This document shows, one piece after another, positions 1-8,264 of a stretch of DNA of 36,760 nucleotides. Below the pieces are notes generated by a model. That model was not told where the DNA came from, searched no databases, and saw nothing but the letters and a program-made list of their open reading frames with translations. The position numbers and the translations under genes were made by a program. This DNA is from Lactiplantibacillus herbarum. Its GTDB lineage: Bacteria; Bacillota; Bacilli; Lactobacillales; Lactobacillaceae. The stretch lies in the NCBI RefSeq assembly GCF_001039045.1, contig NZ_LFEE01000022.1, forward strand, positions 90,647 through 127,406, in the 5' to 3' direction. Each line of letters opens with the position of its first letter. Position 1 is the first letter of the stretch.

Positions 1-134
1 TCCGCTGAGCTTACACCACGGACGACCTTGGTCATTGGCGAATTGTGACAAGGTCCAAGTCGAGGTGCAAGACCGCTTCTCAGGCTTGCACCGATCCCCA
101 CAGCTGAGCTAGTGCTGACCACCGGAGACGAAAA
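1..134. repeat. Intergenic structured repeat, copy A (right module only, cut by window start)
   Basis: This is the 3' part of the right module that recurs at 8041-8239, 13661-13855 and 22077-22272. It keeps the conserved loop GACCGCTTCTCAGGC, the block CCCCACAGCTGAGCTAG and the terminal block CCACCGGAGACGAAAA. Two helices are visible: GACCTTG pairs with CAAGGTC, and GGTGCAAG pairs with CTTGCACC. The second helix differs in sequence from those of the other copies but is still paired. The 5' arm of the closing helix lies outside the window. No ORF is supported here. Confidence 0.85.
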
Positions 135-177
135 TAGTGAACTATACCAACACTTTTATTAAGTAATTAGTTTTTCA

Positions 178-233
178 CTTAAAAAGGCACGGCCCAACAC
201 TGTTAACGACCAGTGCTGAGCGGTGCCTTTTTA
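178..233. terminator. Bidirectional Rho-independent terminator after the ABC transporter operon
   Basis: Arms AAAAAGGCAC and GTGCCTTTTT close an inner stem, CAACACTG with CAGTGCTG. There are A/T runs on both flanks, so the hairpin can work on either strand. It sits 24 bp downstream of the stop of the substrate-binding protein gene and separates that gene from repeat copy A. Confidence 0.85.
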
Positions 234-256
234 ATGATTCAATCAGTGGTTACGAA

Positions 257-1096
257 CTAATTTTCAACCTTCTGATTACCAAACCATTTCTTATTGATCT
301 TAGCTAAGGTTCCGTTCGCTTTAAGCGTCTTCAACCCAGCGTTGACCTTACGGCGCATGGTCTTATCACCCTTACGCATCCCAACGGCAAAGTCTTCTGA
401 CTCAAAGGTTCCTTGCGTTTCGTGATAATCCGCTGAATTAGATTCGTGTTTAATGTAGTAATTGGCGTAGACGCTATCAATCAAGAGACCCTGAATCCGG
501 CCTGCATTAAGGTCTAAGAAGGCGTTGTTGAAAGTATCGTACTGAACTGGCGTCTTCTTAGCAATCTTGTTCTTTAACAACGTGGGGTTATTTTCTAATG
601 ATTCGTAACCCGATGAACCAGATTGAACACCCAATGTCTTACCAGTCATATCGTTAAATGAATTGATGTTATTCTTCTTTAAAGATACTAAAACCTGTTT
701 GTTCTTAAGGTAAGTGTTACTGAATGCAACGACTTTTTCACGTTCTGGATTCTTGGTATAACCATTCCAGATCAAGTCAATCGTCCCGTTACGTAATTCA
801 GTTGCATTCATCGACCAGTCAATCGTTTGGAAGCTGACTTTGATCCCATACAGCTTGAAAACAGCGCGGGCTAAATCAATATCATAACCGACTAACTTAC
901 CGGATTTTTCACGGAAGCCCATTGGGACAAAACTGTCGTCTAAACCAACGACAACGGTTCCGCGCTTCTTCATCTTAGCCCACGTATCCTGCGTGTCAGC
1001 TTTTTTTGTCACACTCTGACCACAACCACTCAAGGTGCTGGCTAAGCCTAGTAGCATGATCATAATCATGCTCAGTGAAATCAGCCTCTTCTTCAT
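257..1096 (-). CDS. Amino-acid ABC transporter, substrate-binding lipoprotein (family 3; probably histidine)
   Basis: This is the extracytoplasmic solute-binding component of a polar amino-acid importer. It has 279 residues. A lipoprotein signal peptide has a KKR N-region, a hydrophobic core and the lipobox LSGC, with Cys25 as the lipidated residue. The rest fits the bacterial family 3 binding-protein fold: GxxVGYDIDLARAV near residue 64, and the ligand-binding region ending in the SEDFAVGMRKGD segment. It is the last gene of a permease-ATPase-binding protein operon read from one leader RNA. The T-box specifier upstream reads CAC, so histidine is the inferred substrate; fold alone would equally allow glutamine or another polar amino acid. 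The start is an ATG with a GGGGGTG ribosome site. Confidence 0.88.
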   Translation of the reverse strand: MKKRLISLSMIMIMLLGLASTLSGCGQSVTKKADTQDTWAKMKKRGTVVVGLDDSFVPMGFREKSGKLVGYDIDLARAVFKLYGIKVSFQTIDWSMNATELRNGTIDLIWNGYTKNPEREKVVAFSNTYLKNKQVLVSLKKNNINSFNDMTGKTLGVQSGSSGYESLENNPTLLKNKIAKKTPVQYDTFNNAFLDLNAGRIQGLLIDSVYANYYIKHESNSADYHETQGTFESEDFAVGMRKGDKTMRRKVNAGLKTLKANGTLAKINKKWFGNQKVEN

Positions 1097-1107
1097 CTCA
1101 GCACCCC

Positions 1108-1749
1108 CTACTTCGTCTTATTCGTTTCAACTTTGAACATGTCATCCGCAATATTTTCAGCAAACGTCAAATCATGGGTAACCACGATCTGTGTCATCCC
1201 ATCCGCCTTCAAGCCGAGAATCAACTTTTCAACTTCTTCACGTAAATTAGGATCTAACGCAGAAGTTGGTTCGTCATAGCAGAGAACGTTTGGTTTCATA
1301 GCAAGCGCGCGGGCAATTGCGACCCGTTGCTTTTGACCACCAGAGAGTTGGAATGGATATTGATCTGCCTGGTCGGTCAAATCAAGGCGGTCTAACAATA
1401 CTTGAGCTTGTTCCTGAGCTTCATTGGCACTCTGCTTTAAGACCATCGTTGGAGCCAACGTAATATTTTGCATCACCGTTAAGTTTGGGAACAATTCAAA
1501 ATTTTGAAAGACAACCCCGATAACACTGTCATTACTGCGATTCGTATAAGGATCAAAAGCCTTGCCATCTACCAGAAACTCACCGGCATTGACCTTTTCA
1601 AGTCCCGTGATACAACGAAGTAACGTCGTCTTACCAGCACCGGATGGGCCAACAATACTTAAGATTTCGCCATCTTTAACCGTCAAATTCAGATCTTTAA
1701 TGATGGTTCGTGATCCAAACTGTTTAGTAATATTTTTAAGTTCTAACAT
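1108..1749 (-). CDS. Amino-acid ABC transporter, ATP-binding protein
   Basis: This is the cytoplasmic ATPase that drives the importer. The Walker A motif GPSGAGKTT is at residues 34-42, the Q-loop at about 82, the signature LSGGQ at 135-139, and Walker B with catalytic Glu (LCYDE) at 156-160. A switch His lies in the VVTHD segment. At 213 residues it is roughly 25-30 shorter than the usual ~240 for polar amino-acid ATPases. It stops shortly after VTHDLTFAENIADD and lacks the usual final strand (a GxIVExG-like segment). Frame and stop are clean, so this looks like a short C-terminus rather than a broken gene. It starts at ATG after a GGGAGG site, 12 bp downstream of the permease stop, which suggests translational linkage within the operon. 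Confidence 0.92.
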   Translation of the reverse strand: MLELKNITKQFGSRTIIKDLNLTVKDGEILSIVGPSGAGKTTLLRCITGLEKVNAGEFLVDGKAFDPYTNRSNDSVIGVVFQNFELFPNLTVMQNITLAPTMVLKQSANEAQEQAQVLLDRLDLTDQADQYPFQLSGGQKQRVAIARALAMKPNVLCYDEPTSALDPNLREEVEKLILGLKADGMTQIVVTHDLTFAENIADDMFKVETNKTK

Positions 1750-1761
1750 ATTGTTGCCTCC

Positions 1762-2403
1762 CTATTTCCAGCTGCTGTAGTGCTTTTCGATGCGTCCAAG
1801 GATAAACGTCGTTACGGCTGTTAGTAGCAAGTAGATCACTGCAACTAACACTAATGGTACCAACGTTACATCACGAGCCGTAGCCACGTTCCCCGCACGT
1901 AAGAGGTCGCCTAAACCGATAACGTATACTAACGAAGAATCTTTAACTAAGTTGATGACTTCATTACCGACGGATGGTAACACGATTTTGATCACTTGTG
2001 GAATCACGATCTTACGAATCGTTTGAACATAACTTAAACGTAGTACGCGGGCACTTTCATACTGACCACTGTCGATTGACTGTAAACCACCACGGAAGAT
2101 TTCTGCAAAGTAAGCGGCGTAGTTAAGAATAAAGGCAAACAGTGCGGCGTAGTAACGTGGGAAGACAATCCCAATCAGTGGTAAACCGTAAAAGACAAAG
2201 ATCAATTGAAGTAATAACGGTGTTCCACGCATCAACCAAACGTAAAAGTTCAGTAACCACTGTAATGGTTTAATGTTTGACATTAATCCTAGTCCAACCA
2301 CTAACCCTAAAGGTAATGATCCGATCAACGTCCAAATAAAGATTTTTAGTGTCATACCGGCACCAGATAATAATGATGGCAAAATTTCTAAAATATAGTG
2401 CAT
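1762..2403 (-). CDS. Amino-acid ABC transporter, permease (HisM/GlnP type)
   Basis: This inner-membrane subunit has 213 residues and about five hydrophobic segments. The family signature of polar amino-acid permeases is present: the MRGTPLLLQL segment near residue 58, and the EAA-type loop ESARVLRLSYVQTIRKIVIPQ near residues 115-135, which docks onto the ATPase. It is the first gene of the operon. Its ATG follows a GGGAGGG site at the end of a 430-base leader holding a T-box and a second antiterminator module. A single permease gene implies a homodimeric pore. Confidence 0.92.
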   Translation of the reverse strand: MHYILEILPSLLSGAGMTLKIFIWTLIGSLPLGLVVGLGLMSNIKPLQWLLNFYVWLMRGTPLLLQLIFVFYGLPLIGIVFPRYYAALFAFILNYAAYFAEIFRGGLQSIDSGQYESARVLRLSYVQTIRKIVIPQVIKIVLPSVGNEVINLVKDSSLVYVIGLGDLLRAGNVATARDVTLVPLVLVAVIYLLLTAVTTFILGRIEKHYSSWK

Positions 2404-2471
2404 GTGCTTTCCCTCCCGAATTTAACAGTTCACAATCAGTGTCGTTAATAACGATCACCGTTTTCAGCCAC

Positions 2472-2560
2472 AAAAAAAGTCCCCTTGAGACTAATCTCAA
2501 GAGGACGGTTTACCCGTGGTTCCACCTCACTTCGTAATAACCTCACAGTCATTACCTCAG
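2472..2560 (-). promoter_or_regulatory. Second, specifier-less T-box antiterminator/terminator module
   Basis: On the minus strand this holds a stem III-like hairpin (2534-2555; arms GTAATGAC and GTTATTAC, loop TGTGAG). The T-box sequence AGGTGGAACCACG (2515-2527) follows, then a terminator: arms at 2479-2490 and 2495-2506, followed by seven T. The antiterminator alternative is GAGG with CCTC, as in the upstream T-box. Only about 45 bases separate it from the first terminator, so there is no room for stem I and no specifier codon. It looks like a tandem copy of the decision module of the T-box at 2575-2840. Confidence 0.8.
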
Positions 2561-2574
2561 GGAGTTTTGTGATA

Positions 2575-2840
2575 ATAAAAAAATCGTCCTTAAGCCAGTA
2601 GCTTAAGAGGACGATTTAATCGCGGTTCCACCTCATGTTCATCAATTGCTCGCGCAATCAATCTCAACGAGTTTATCACTAAACTCCGCCGCTAACGAGG
2701 CCAACCGGAACAACTTACTAACTTCAGTCGTCCAACTCACAGATGTGGTTCATTATTGCGCTTGATCGTCTTTCCATCACCGACGACTCGCTAGGCAAGC
2801 TTACAACAACTACTCTTCTGTTCTCTGTTTTTTAATGTTG
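2575..2840 (-). promoter_or_regulatory. T-box riboswitch, candidate histidine specifier (CAC)
   Basis: This is the leader of the ABC transporter operon. The T-box sequence AGGTGGAACCGCG is at 2621-2633 on the minus strand. The terminator has arms AAATCGTCCT plus TAAGC at 2581-2595 and their complement at 2601-2617, followed by a T run. The antiterminator alternative pairs GAGG with CCTC. Stem I contains the GGTGATGGAAAG distal-loop region. The specifier is assigned by comparison with the valS leader in this window: GAAC-CAC-ATC-TGTGAG here against GAAA-GTA-ACT-TGTGAG there. This puts CAC (His) at 2745-2747. Family knowledge: uncharged cognate tRNA binds stem I and the antiterminator and permits readthrough. 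Confidence 0.85.
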
Positions 2841-2845
2841 CACTC

Positions 2846-2874
2846 ATAATAAGCGTTAATTAACACAACGTCAA
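2846..2874 (-). promoter_or_regulatory. Promoter of the T-box/ABC transporter operon
   Basis: The -35 is TTGACG (2869-2874) and the -10 is TATTAT (2846-2851) on the minus strand, with a 17-bp spacer. The -35 box starts 7 bp past the minD stop, so the operon has its own promoter directly behind mre-min. No terminator is visible between minD and this promoter. Confidence 0.85.
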
Positions 2875-2881
2875 GTCTTTT

Positions 2882-3688
2882 TTACTTGTTTCGGTGAAAA
2901 ATCCCAGCAATTCGTGACCAAACGCCTGCTTTAGGTGCATCGATATTCATCAATGGTACCGTTTCACCTTCGATTCGGCGCGCAATGTTACGGTAGCCTT
3001 GCGACGCTGAATTCTTAGGATCTAAGACGATCGGTTCCCCATTGTTCGACGTCCGAATAACGGCGTCATCATCGAAGACAATCCCTAATAGATCAATCGA
3101 TAGATGGTGAGTGATTTCATCAATATCCATTGTTTCACCATCTTGCATCATTCGACGACGAATTCGGTTAATGACTAGCTTAGGTGATTCGGCTAATGGA
3201 TATTGTTCCAATAACCCAACAACCCGGTCAGCATCACGAATAGCTGAAATTTCAGGTGTTGAGACAATAATCGCTGCATCGGCACCCGCAATGGCATTCA
3301 TAAAGCCACGTTCGATCCCAGCAGGACAATCCAATAAGACGTAGTCAAAGTCTGGTTTCAATTCTTCCACCAATGCTCGTACTTGATCAGGATTCAGTGA
3401 ATCCTTATCTGCGTTCTGAGCAGCTGGTAAGAGGAACAGTAGGTCATCGAAACGCTTGTCCTTAACTAAGGCTTGCCGTAACTGTGCCCGTCCCGCAACG
3501 ACATCGACAATATCATATAAAATACGGTTGTCTAGTCCTAAAATCACGTCTAAGTTACGTAGACCGATATCAAGATCGACTAAACAAACTTTTTTGCCCA
3601 TCAATGCAAGGGCCGTCCCTAGATTGGCTGTTGTAGTCGTTTTACCGACCCCGCCCTTACCAGAGGTGATGACAATTGCTTTTCCCAT
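2882..3688 (-). CDS. minD: Septum site-determining ATPase MinD
   Basis: This is a membrane-associated ParA/MIN-type ATPase that places the division site by recruiting MinC to the membrane away from mid-cell. It has 268 residues. The deviant Walker A SGKGGVGKTT (Lys11 and Lys16) opens the protein. VDLDIGLRNLD and LLDCPAGIE are the further nucleotide-site motifs. The C-terminal amphipathic helix (VWSRIAGIF) is the membrane-targeting sequence. I chose the ATG at 3688 rather than a TTG one codon upstream, because the ATG is preceded by GGAGG. The ATG overlaps the minC stop by one base (TGATG), so the two genes are translationally coupled. It is the last gene of the mreBCD-minCD run. Confidence 0.97.
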   Translation of the reverse strand: MGKAIVITSGKGGVGKTTTTANLGTALALMGKKVCLVDLDIGLRNLDVILGLDNRILYDIVDVVAGRAQLRQALVKDKRFDDLLFLLPAAQNADKDSLNPDQVRALVEELKPDFDYVLLDCPAGIERGFMNAIAGADAAIIVSTPEISAIRDADRVVGLLEQYPLAESPKLVINRIRRRMMQDGETMDIDEITHHLSIDLLGIVFDDDAVIRTSNNGEPIVLDPKNSASQGYRNIARRIEGETVPLMNIDAPKAGVWSRIAGIFHRNK

Positions 3689-4356
3689 CAAATATGTCCT
3701 CCATTTCGAGTAAATAACTTCGGTCGTACCCGTTTCAATTGGTTCAGCGGTTGATAGTCCAACGTTTGAATATCATTAATATAAACCACGTTAGTACCTT
3801 CAACAATCTTTTCAAGGTCAACTAATTCTAACATCTCACCGACCCGCACACGCGGAACGGTGGCTAGCGAACTAACAATGACCGCATCATTATGATCAGG
3901 ATAACCGGCTTCAAGCGCCCCGTTAATCTCTCCCATCACAAAGATACTCCCAGTTGCCCGCAAGACGCCCCCCTCGTGAACCTTACCGAAGAATAAGACA
4001 TCCCCCGCAACCTCTACGACTTGACCATTGCGAATAATCTGGTTAACCAAATGAACCGTATCACGGTCAATCATAGCCAACGCATCGGACGTTAAAATAA
4101 CGTCCGCCGTTAACTTGTGAATATTAAATAGCGGGTAGCGTTGCACCAATTGAGTGACTTCTTGATTCTGCTCTGGAGTTAACAAGCGACTCGCGGTATC
4201 CAGATCAAAAGCAATCTGTTTATCTGCCGTATTATCTGCTTGTAACCGATCCAATAAGACCTTTAGATCAAGCATAATGTCATCAAAGCTAGCCTCTTGC
4301 CGCAAGATTAATTCATAACCATCACTACTGGCTTTTAAAACCACATTTTGCTGCAT
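3688..4356 (-). CDS. minC: Septum site-determining inhibitor MinC
   Basis: This inhibitor of FtsZ assembly is activated at the membrane by MinD. It has 222 residues. The N-terminal half (about 1-105) is the variable FtsZ-interacting domain. The C-terminal half (about 110-210) is the right-handed beta-helix dimerisation domain, seen as short repeating strands: GQVVEVAGDVLFFGKVHEGGV, then GSIFVMGEINGALEAG. It lies 21 bp downstream of mreD and overlaps minD by one base. No separate promoter is evident, so expression with mreBCD is likely. This mre-min layout is standard in Firmicutes. Confidence 0.95.
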   Translation of the reverse strand: MQQNVVLKASSDGYELILRQEASFDDIMLDLKVLLDRLQADNTADKQIAFDLDTASRLLTPEQNQEVTQLVQRYPLFNIHKLTADVILTSDALAMIDRDTVHLVNQIIRNGQVVEVAGDVLFFGKVHEGGVLRATGSIFVMGEINGALEAGYPDHNDAVIVSSLATVPRVRVGEMLELVDLEKIVEGTNVVYINDIQTLDYQPLNQLKRVRPKLFTRNGGHI

Positions 4357-4377
4357 GTTAGAATTCCTTTCTGCCGA

Positions 4378-4896
4378 CTAATTAACACTGAGGTACAATC
4401 GCCGCATTGGATAATATAGAATCACAAAAATCGCTAAGTTCGTGGCGATGGTTGGTCCCAGCGTATAGACTGTGAAGTCCGCCACCGTACTAGAAGCGAC
4501 GTGACTCATCGAATACCAGATAAACGTAAAGGTTTCGAGAATCGTGAGGTTAATGATGTAAACCATCAGTAACGTCAAGAAATTCTGATCCAACCACGGT
4601 TTAATCTGCCGACAGATATAGACAATCAATGGCAAGCCAATCATGTAGACCCCGAAGATACCGGTATAGTACCAATCAAACACGAGTCCTACAAAAAACG
4701 ACCACATCCCAATTGATAAGTCATCACGATCATCTAAAAAGACAGCAAATATAATCCACATTAATACCAAGTGTAAAACACTCGAGTACGGATAGCTAAA
4801 TAGCTTACCCGCAAACACATTGGACAACGCACCGTCCAAAAAAAGTGCAACAAACAACCCAATTGGGAAGAGTATTTTTAATCTTGAGTAACGCAT
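4378..4896 (-). CDS. mreD: Rod shape-determining membrane protein MreD
   Basis: This is a multi-pass membrane partner of MreC in the elongasome, which guides lateral wall synthesis in rods. It has 172 residues with about five hydrophobic segments and almost no soluble domain, typical of MreD. The start is placed at the ATG at 4896 (MRYSRLKI), which follows a GGGGAGGTG site. An in-frame ATG nine codons upstream would overlap the end of mreC and has no ribosome site. The gap to mreC is 13 bp. Family assignment rests on position, hydrophobicity and size, since MreD sequences are poorly conserved. Confidence 0.92.
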   Translation of the reverse strand: MRYSRLKILFPIGLFVALFLDGALSNVFAGKLFSYPYSSVLHLVLMWIIFAVFLDDRDDLSIGMWSFFVGLVFDWYYTGIFGVYMIGLPLIVYICRQIKPWLDQNFLTLLMVYIINLTILETFTFIWYSMSHVASSTVADFTVYTLGPTIATNLAIFVILYYPMRRLYLSVN

Positions 4897-4909
4897 CGTT
4901 GCACCTCCC

Positions 4910-5755
4910 CTATTGTTCAGCAACCGTCACGACCGTTAAGTCGCTCAAGTCCGCTGCGGGTGTGATTTCAACTTCAGAAGCCAAACCATAATCATCCTGC
5001 TTAACAGTGGCAACCGTCCCCACGTAGAGGCCCTTAGGTGTATTACCACCTAAACCACTCGTGACAACCTTGTCACCCTTCTTGATCTTAACGTTGGACG
5101 TTACTGAACCCATCGTCAACAAATTACTACTCTTGTCATAGCCTGATACGATCCCATTGACCGTCTTACCAGCACTGTTCGTGATTTGAATGGCAAACTT
5201 ATCTGAAGTTGAACTGGTATTAGAAATCAATTCAACCTTAGAATTCGTTTGGTTCACTTCAACGACCCGGCCAATCAGCCCAGATTGAGACATCACTGGC
5301 GCATTCTTCTTCACACCAGCCGTGGCACCCTTAGAAATCACCAACTGGTTCATCCATGAAGAAGGTGTCCGCGTCAAAACATTAGCCGTTACGGCAGTGT
5401 AATCAGATAACGATTCATTCAACTTCAATTGTTTGCGCAACTGCTTGTTTTCCGCACTCGTTGTCTGTGCAGTAACCTTAGCTTGTGCTAATTGATCAAC
5501 TTGTTTCTTTAATTTTTGATTTTCTTGATAAGTGTTCAATAAATCAGAAACTGAATTCGTGGCACTTTGTAAGCCATTGACAGGCAATGCAATCACCCGA
5601 TCGACCGCCCCAGCCACATCATTCCCAAATTGCTGAATCAGTGGTGGCGTCGACTTCTTGTCACGAATTGCTACTGAGACACTCATCAAGCCGACACTAA
5701 TAATCAAGACAATGATGACGATCACTAGTTTACGGTTAGAGAAAAACTTTTGCAT
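4910..5755 (-). CDS. mreC: Rod shape-determining protein MreC
   Basis: This bitopic membrane protein has its C-terminal part outside the cell and links MreB to the wall synthases. It has 281 residues. A short basic cytoplasmic N-terminus precedes one membrane segment (about 9-29). A coiled-coil stretch (about 65-110; NQKLKKQVDQLAQAK) is followed by the paired beta-barrel domain, with the conserved pattern SQSGLIGRVVEV and KKGDKVVTSGLGG. The ATG follows a GGGGGT site, 70 bp after mreB. Confidence 0.96.
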   Translation of the reverse strand: MQKFFSNRKLVIVIIVLIISVGLMSVSVAIRDKKSTPPLIQQFGNDVAGAVDRVIALPVNGLQSATNSVSDLLNTYQENQKLKKQVDQLAQAKVTAQTTSAENKQLRKQLKLNESLSDYTAVTANVLTRTPSSWMNQLVISKGATAGVKKNAPVMSQSGLIGRVVEVNQTNSKVELISNTSSTSDKFAIQITNSAGKTVNGIVSGYDKSSNLLTMGSVTSNVKIKKGDKVVTSGLGGNTPKGLYVGTVATVKQDDYGLASEVEITPAADLSDLTVVTVAEQ

Positions 5756-5825
5756 AATGAACCCCCGGTCGAAAATTCAATGTTATAACAATAAATAAGC
5801 GGGAAGAGATCTTCCCGCTCACCTG

Positions 5826-6830
5826 TTATCGCTTTTTCATAACGTCGATGCTCTTAAGTGATTCGCCCGTCCCAACTGCAACACAGTCAAGGGGTTCGTT
5901 AGCGATGAAAACTGGTACTTTCGTTTCATCCGCAATCACTTCAGAAAGATTCTTCAGTAAGGCACCACCACCGGTTAAGACGATCCCGTGGTCAATAACA
6001 TCAGAAGCAATTTCTGGAGAAGTTTCTTCCAAAGTTTCCTTAATGGCAGAAATCATTTCTGAAACAATTTCTTGAATCGCTTCAGCAACATCAACTGCTG
6101 AAATATCAACCGTTTTTGGTAACCCGGATAAGAGGTCACGTCCACGAATGGTCGAGCCTTCAAGTTCTTCAGCAGCTTCTAAGGAAGCAGAGCCACAATC
6201 AATTTTTAATTGTTCCGCCGTACGTTCACCAATTAAAAGGTTAAACTTCTGACGAACGTGATAAATAATCGAATCATCAATCTTATCACCGGCCATTCGA
6301 ATCGAACGGCTTGAAACGATCCCACCGAGTGAAATCGTCGCAACATCGGTAGTACCACCACCAATATCAACGACCATACTCCCAGTTGGATCCATGACTG
6401 GTAACCCAGCACCAATTGCAGCAGCAAATGGTTCTTCGATTACGTAAGCATCACGTGCACCAGCAACCCGCGTTGCATCGATCACAGCACGCTTCTCAAC
6501 TTCAGTAACACCACTTGGCACACAAACCATAACGTAAGGTTTGCCATTTGAGCGTCCTAAGGTCTTTTGAATAAAATATTTCATCATGGCTACAGTGGTA
6601 TCGTAGTCAGCAATTACACCGTCTTTCATTGGTCGAATTGCCACAATACTTGCTGGAGTTCTCCCAATCATATCCCGTGCTTCAGAACCGACGGAAACAA
6701 TCTCCCCGGTCTTCGTGTTCTTCGCAACTACGGATGGTTCCCGCAATACGATGCCCTTGCCGTCAACGTATACAATTGTGTTGGCCGTACCGAGATCAAT
6801 CCCGATATTCTTTGTCCCAAATCCGAACAC
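5826..6830 (-). CDS. mreB: Rod shape-determining actin homologue MreB
   Basis: This is the bacterial actin that organises lateral peptidoglycan synthesis on the inner membrane face. It has 334 residues from the chosen start. Actin-fold motifs are phosphate 1 [10 protein letters not shown] near the N-terminus, phosphate 2 [12 protein letters not shown], and the adenosine motif [12 protein letters not shown] near 285. I prefer the GTG at 6830 ([14 protein letters not shown]): it aligns with the usual MFGIG... N-terminus of this family and sits nine bases after AAGGG. The ATG at 6839 touches that ribosome site. It is first in the mreBCD-minCD run. Confidence 0.95.
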   Translation of the reverse strand: MFGFGTKNIGIDLGTANTIVYVDGKGIVLREPSVVAKNTKTGEIVSVGSEARDMIGRTPASIVAIRPMKDGVIADYDTTVAMMKYFIQKTLGRSNGKPYVMVCVPSGVTEVEKRAVIDATRVAGARDAYVIEEPFAAAIGAGLPVMDPTGSMVVDIGGGTTDVATISLGGIVSSRSIRMAGDKIDDSIIYHVRQKFNLLIGERTAEQLKIDCGSASLEAAEELEGSTIRGRDLLSGLPKTVDISAVDVAEAIQEIVSEMISAIKETLEETSPEIASDVIDHGIVLTGGGALLKNLSEVIADETKVPVFIANEPLDCVAVGTGESLKSIDVMKKR

Positions 6831-6887
6831 TACATTCATCCCTTCATCAATTACAAATTTAATTTTTTATTAGTCATAATAGTAAGT

Positions 6888-6896
6888 ATTATAGCA
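6888..6896 (-). promoter_or_regulatory. Extended -10 promoter of mreB
   Basis: On the minus strand, TGC-TATAAT is an extended -10 about 50 bp upstream of the mreB start. The -35 at 17 bp spacing (TTTTAA) is weak, as is common with extended -10 promoters. Confidence 0.6.
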
Positions 6897-6994
6897 TAAT
6901 CGCACAGTCCTTAAAAAGTACTGCCTGAATTCTAGCATACCGTAATTTAGCGAAAAATACTGTCCCACTATCTAACTTAGATAAAATTTAACAA

Positions 6995-7044
6995 AAATAA
7001 CGCGATCAGGCTGATTGATTTATCAGTCCTAACCCCGTTATTTT
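6995..7044. terminator. Terminator downstream of radC
   Basis: Outer arms AAAATAACG and GTTATTTT enclose an inner stem, GGCTGAT with ATCAGTCC. It lies directly after the radC stop (minus strand) and upstream of the mreB promoter, so radC and mreB appear to be separate transcripts. Confidence 0.7.
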
Positions 7045-7055
7045 ACCACATTCTA

Positions 7056-7691
7056 TTACGAATCCGTATTACAATTTAGCAATCCATGCTCTGCAAAACT
7101 GAAGTAATCGTTTACACCCACGACAAAACTGTCCAACAACGGAATTCCAATCACTTCACCAGCTAACTGAAGGCGTTTAGTAAACTCAATGTCCTTTTCT
7201 GACGGTTTCACATCGCCACTAGGATGATTATGTGCAATCACGATTCGAGCAGTCGCCGTGGTGAGCGCTACTTGAAAGATTTCCCGCGGATGTGCGGGAC
7301 AACTATTGAGCGTCCCCTGAAACACAATCTGCCGCTTAATGATCTGGTTCTTCGTGTCCAAGCAGAGTAATTGCAGCTGTTCCTGTTCCAAATCAGCAAA
7401 ATCCTGCGCTAAAACCGCGCCAATCTGCTGGCTACCATAAACCTGTCCTAAGACAAGTCGACTTGGATGTGGAAGCAGTTGACCACATTGCAACGCAATC
7501 AGTAACCCATTCCACAACGGGTCACTCGTCGTCTGTTTAAGCCAGCTTACTGCTTGCCCTGGTGGAAACTGTTGCTCAAATTTATGAACAGTCTGAGTTA
7601 CCGCTGATGCGGATAAGAACGTTGCAAAGTACTGTTCAATCAAATCATGAATTTGCGTCACTGGTAGATTTCGTTCACTCAACGTTGTCAT
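7056..7691 (-). CDS. radC: RadC-family JAB/MPN domain protein
   Basis: This is a DUF2466/RadC protein of 211 residues. The C-terminal JAMM metal site is complete: the AHNHPSGDVKPSEKD segment gives H-x-H-x7-S-x2-D, with an upstream Glu in the beta-strand region. The N-terminal third is the poorly conserved helical part. No firm biochemical role is known for the family; the old link to radiation sensitivity is not supported for the E. coli founder. The start is the ATG at 7691 after an AAGGGGTGG site. An in-frame start 11 codons upstream lacks one. Location next to mreB is common in Firmicutes. It is followed by a terminator. Confidence 0.9.
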   Translation of the reverse strand: MTTLSERNLPVTQIHDLIEQYFATFLSASAVTQTVHKFEQQFPPGQAVSWLKQTTSDPLWNGLLIALQCGQLLPHPSRLVLGQVYGSQQIGAVLAQDFADLEQEQLQLLCLDTKNQIIKRQIVFQGTLNSCPAHPREIFQVALTTATARIVIAHNHPSGDVKPSEKDIEFTKRLQLAGEVIGIPLLDSFVVGVNDYFSFAEHGLLNCNTDS

Positions 7692-7785
7692 TAAAACCAC
7701 CCCTTCTACAGGATAGTTTCGCAAGCAACGCAGGCTACCATTTTTTACTTGCTACTAAAATTAGTTTCGTTACAAACGTGGACAC

Positions 7786-8239
7786 TTAATTCGCCGCTCC
7801 GCCAGCCGAGGAAATATGCCATGCGGCACGGTTCCAGCCATAATACGGTCTGGAACCTCGCTTTTGAGCCTAAAGGTCAAGCCTCAAAAGACGTCCCGCA
7901 ATCTAAGACGGCAAAGGACGCCATCTAAGATTGCCTTCATGGCATATTCCCTCGGCCGGCTCCGCTCAAACTCAACTTCAATGTTAGCTTCTTAGTTCAC
8001 TCACGTTTTCCTAATTAAGAACTCAATTAACAATTACTGAGTCAACCAATCTAGCCGGAGATAGTCAATGCTAGCGGTGCTGTGAAGGTGGCGTTATTCC
8101 GGTGCATTTTGCCGGGATTACACCACGGACGTCTTTGATCATTGACGACCTTTGTCGATGACCAAAGCGAGGGTTAGACCGCTTCTCAGGCTTAACCCGG
8201 TCCCACAGCTGATTTAGCATTGACCACCGGAGGCGAAAA
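7786..8239. repeat. Intergenic structured repeat, copy B (complete, ~454 bp)
   Basis: The left module (7786-7970) is closed by a long helix: GCCGAGGAAATATGCCATG pairs with CATGGCATATTCCCTCGGC. It carries three hairpins: GGTTCCAG/CTGGAACC, CTTTTGAG/CTCAAAAG and GCAATCT/AGATTGC. After a spacer of about 70 bp, the right module (8041-8239) is closed by GTCAATGCTA/TAGCATTGAC. It includes GGGTTA/TAACCC around the loop GACCGCTTCTCAGGC and ends CCACCGGAGGCGAAAA. The element lies between radC and folC, 25 bp past the folC stop. No coding sequence is seen in it. Confidence 0.9.
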
Positions 8240-8264
8240 CAACGGCTCGTTTTAGAATGCCGCC

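Noticed and set aside
3689-3691. TTG start for minD one codon upstream
   Set aside because: The ATG at 3688 has correct spacing from GGAGG and gives the usual MGKAIVITSGKGG start.
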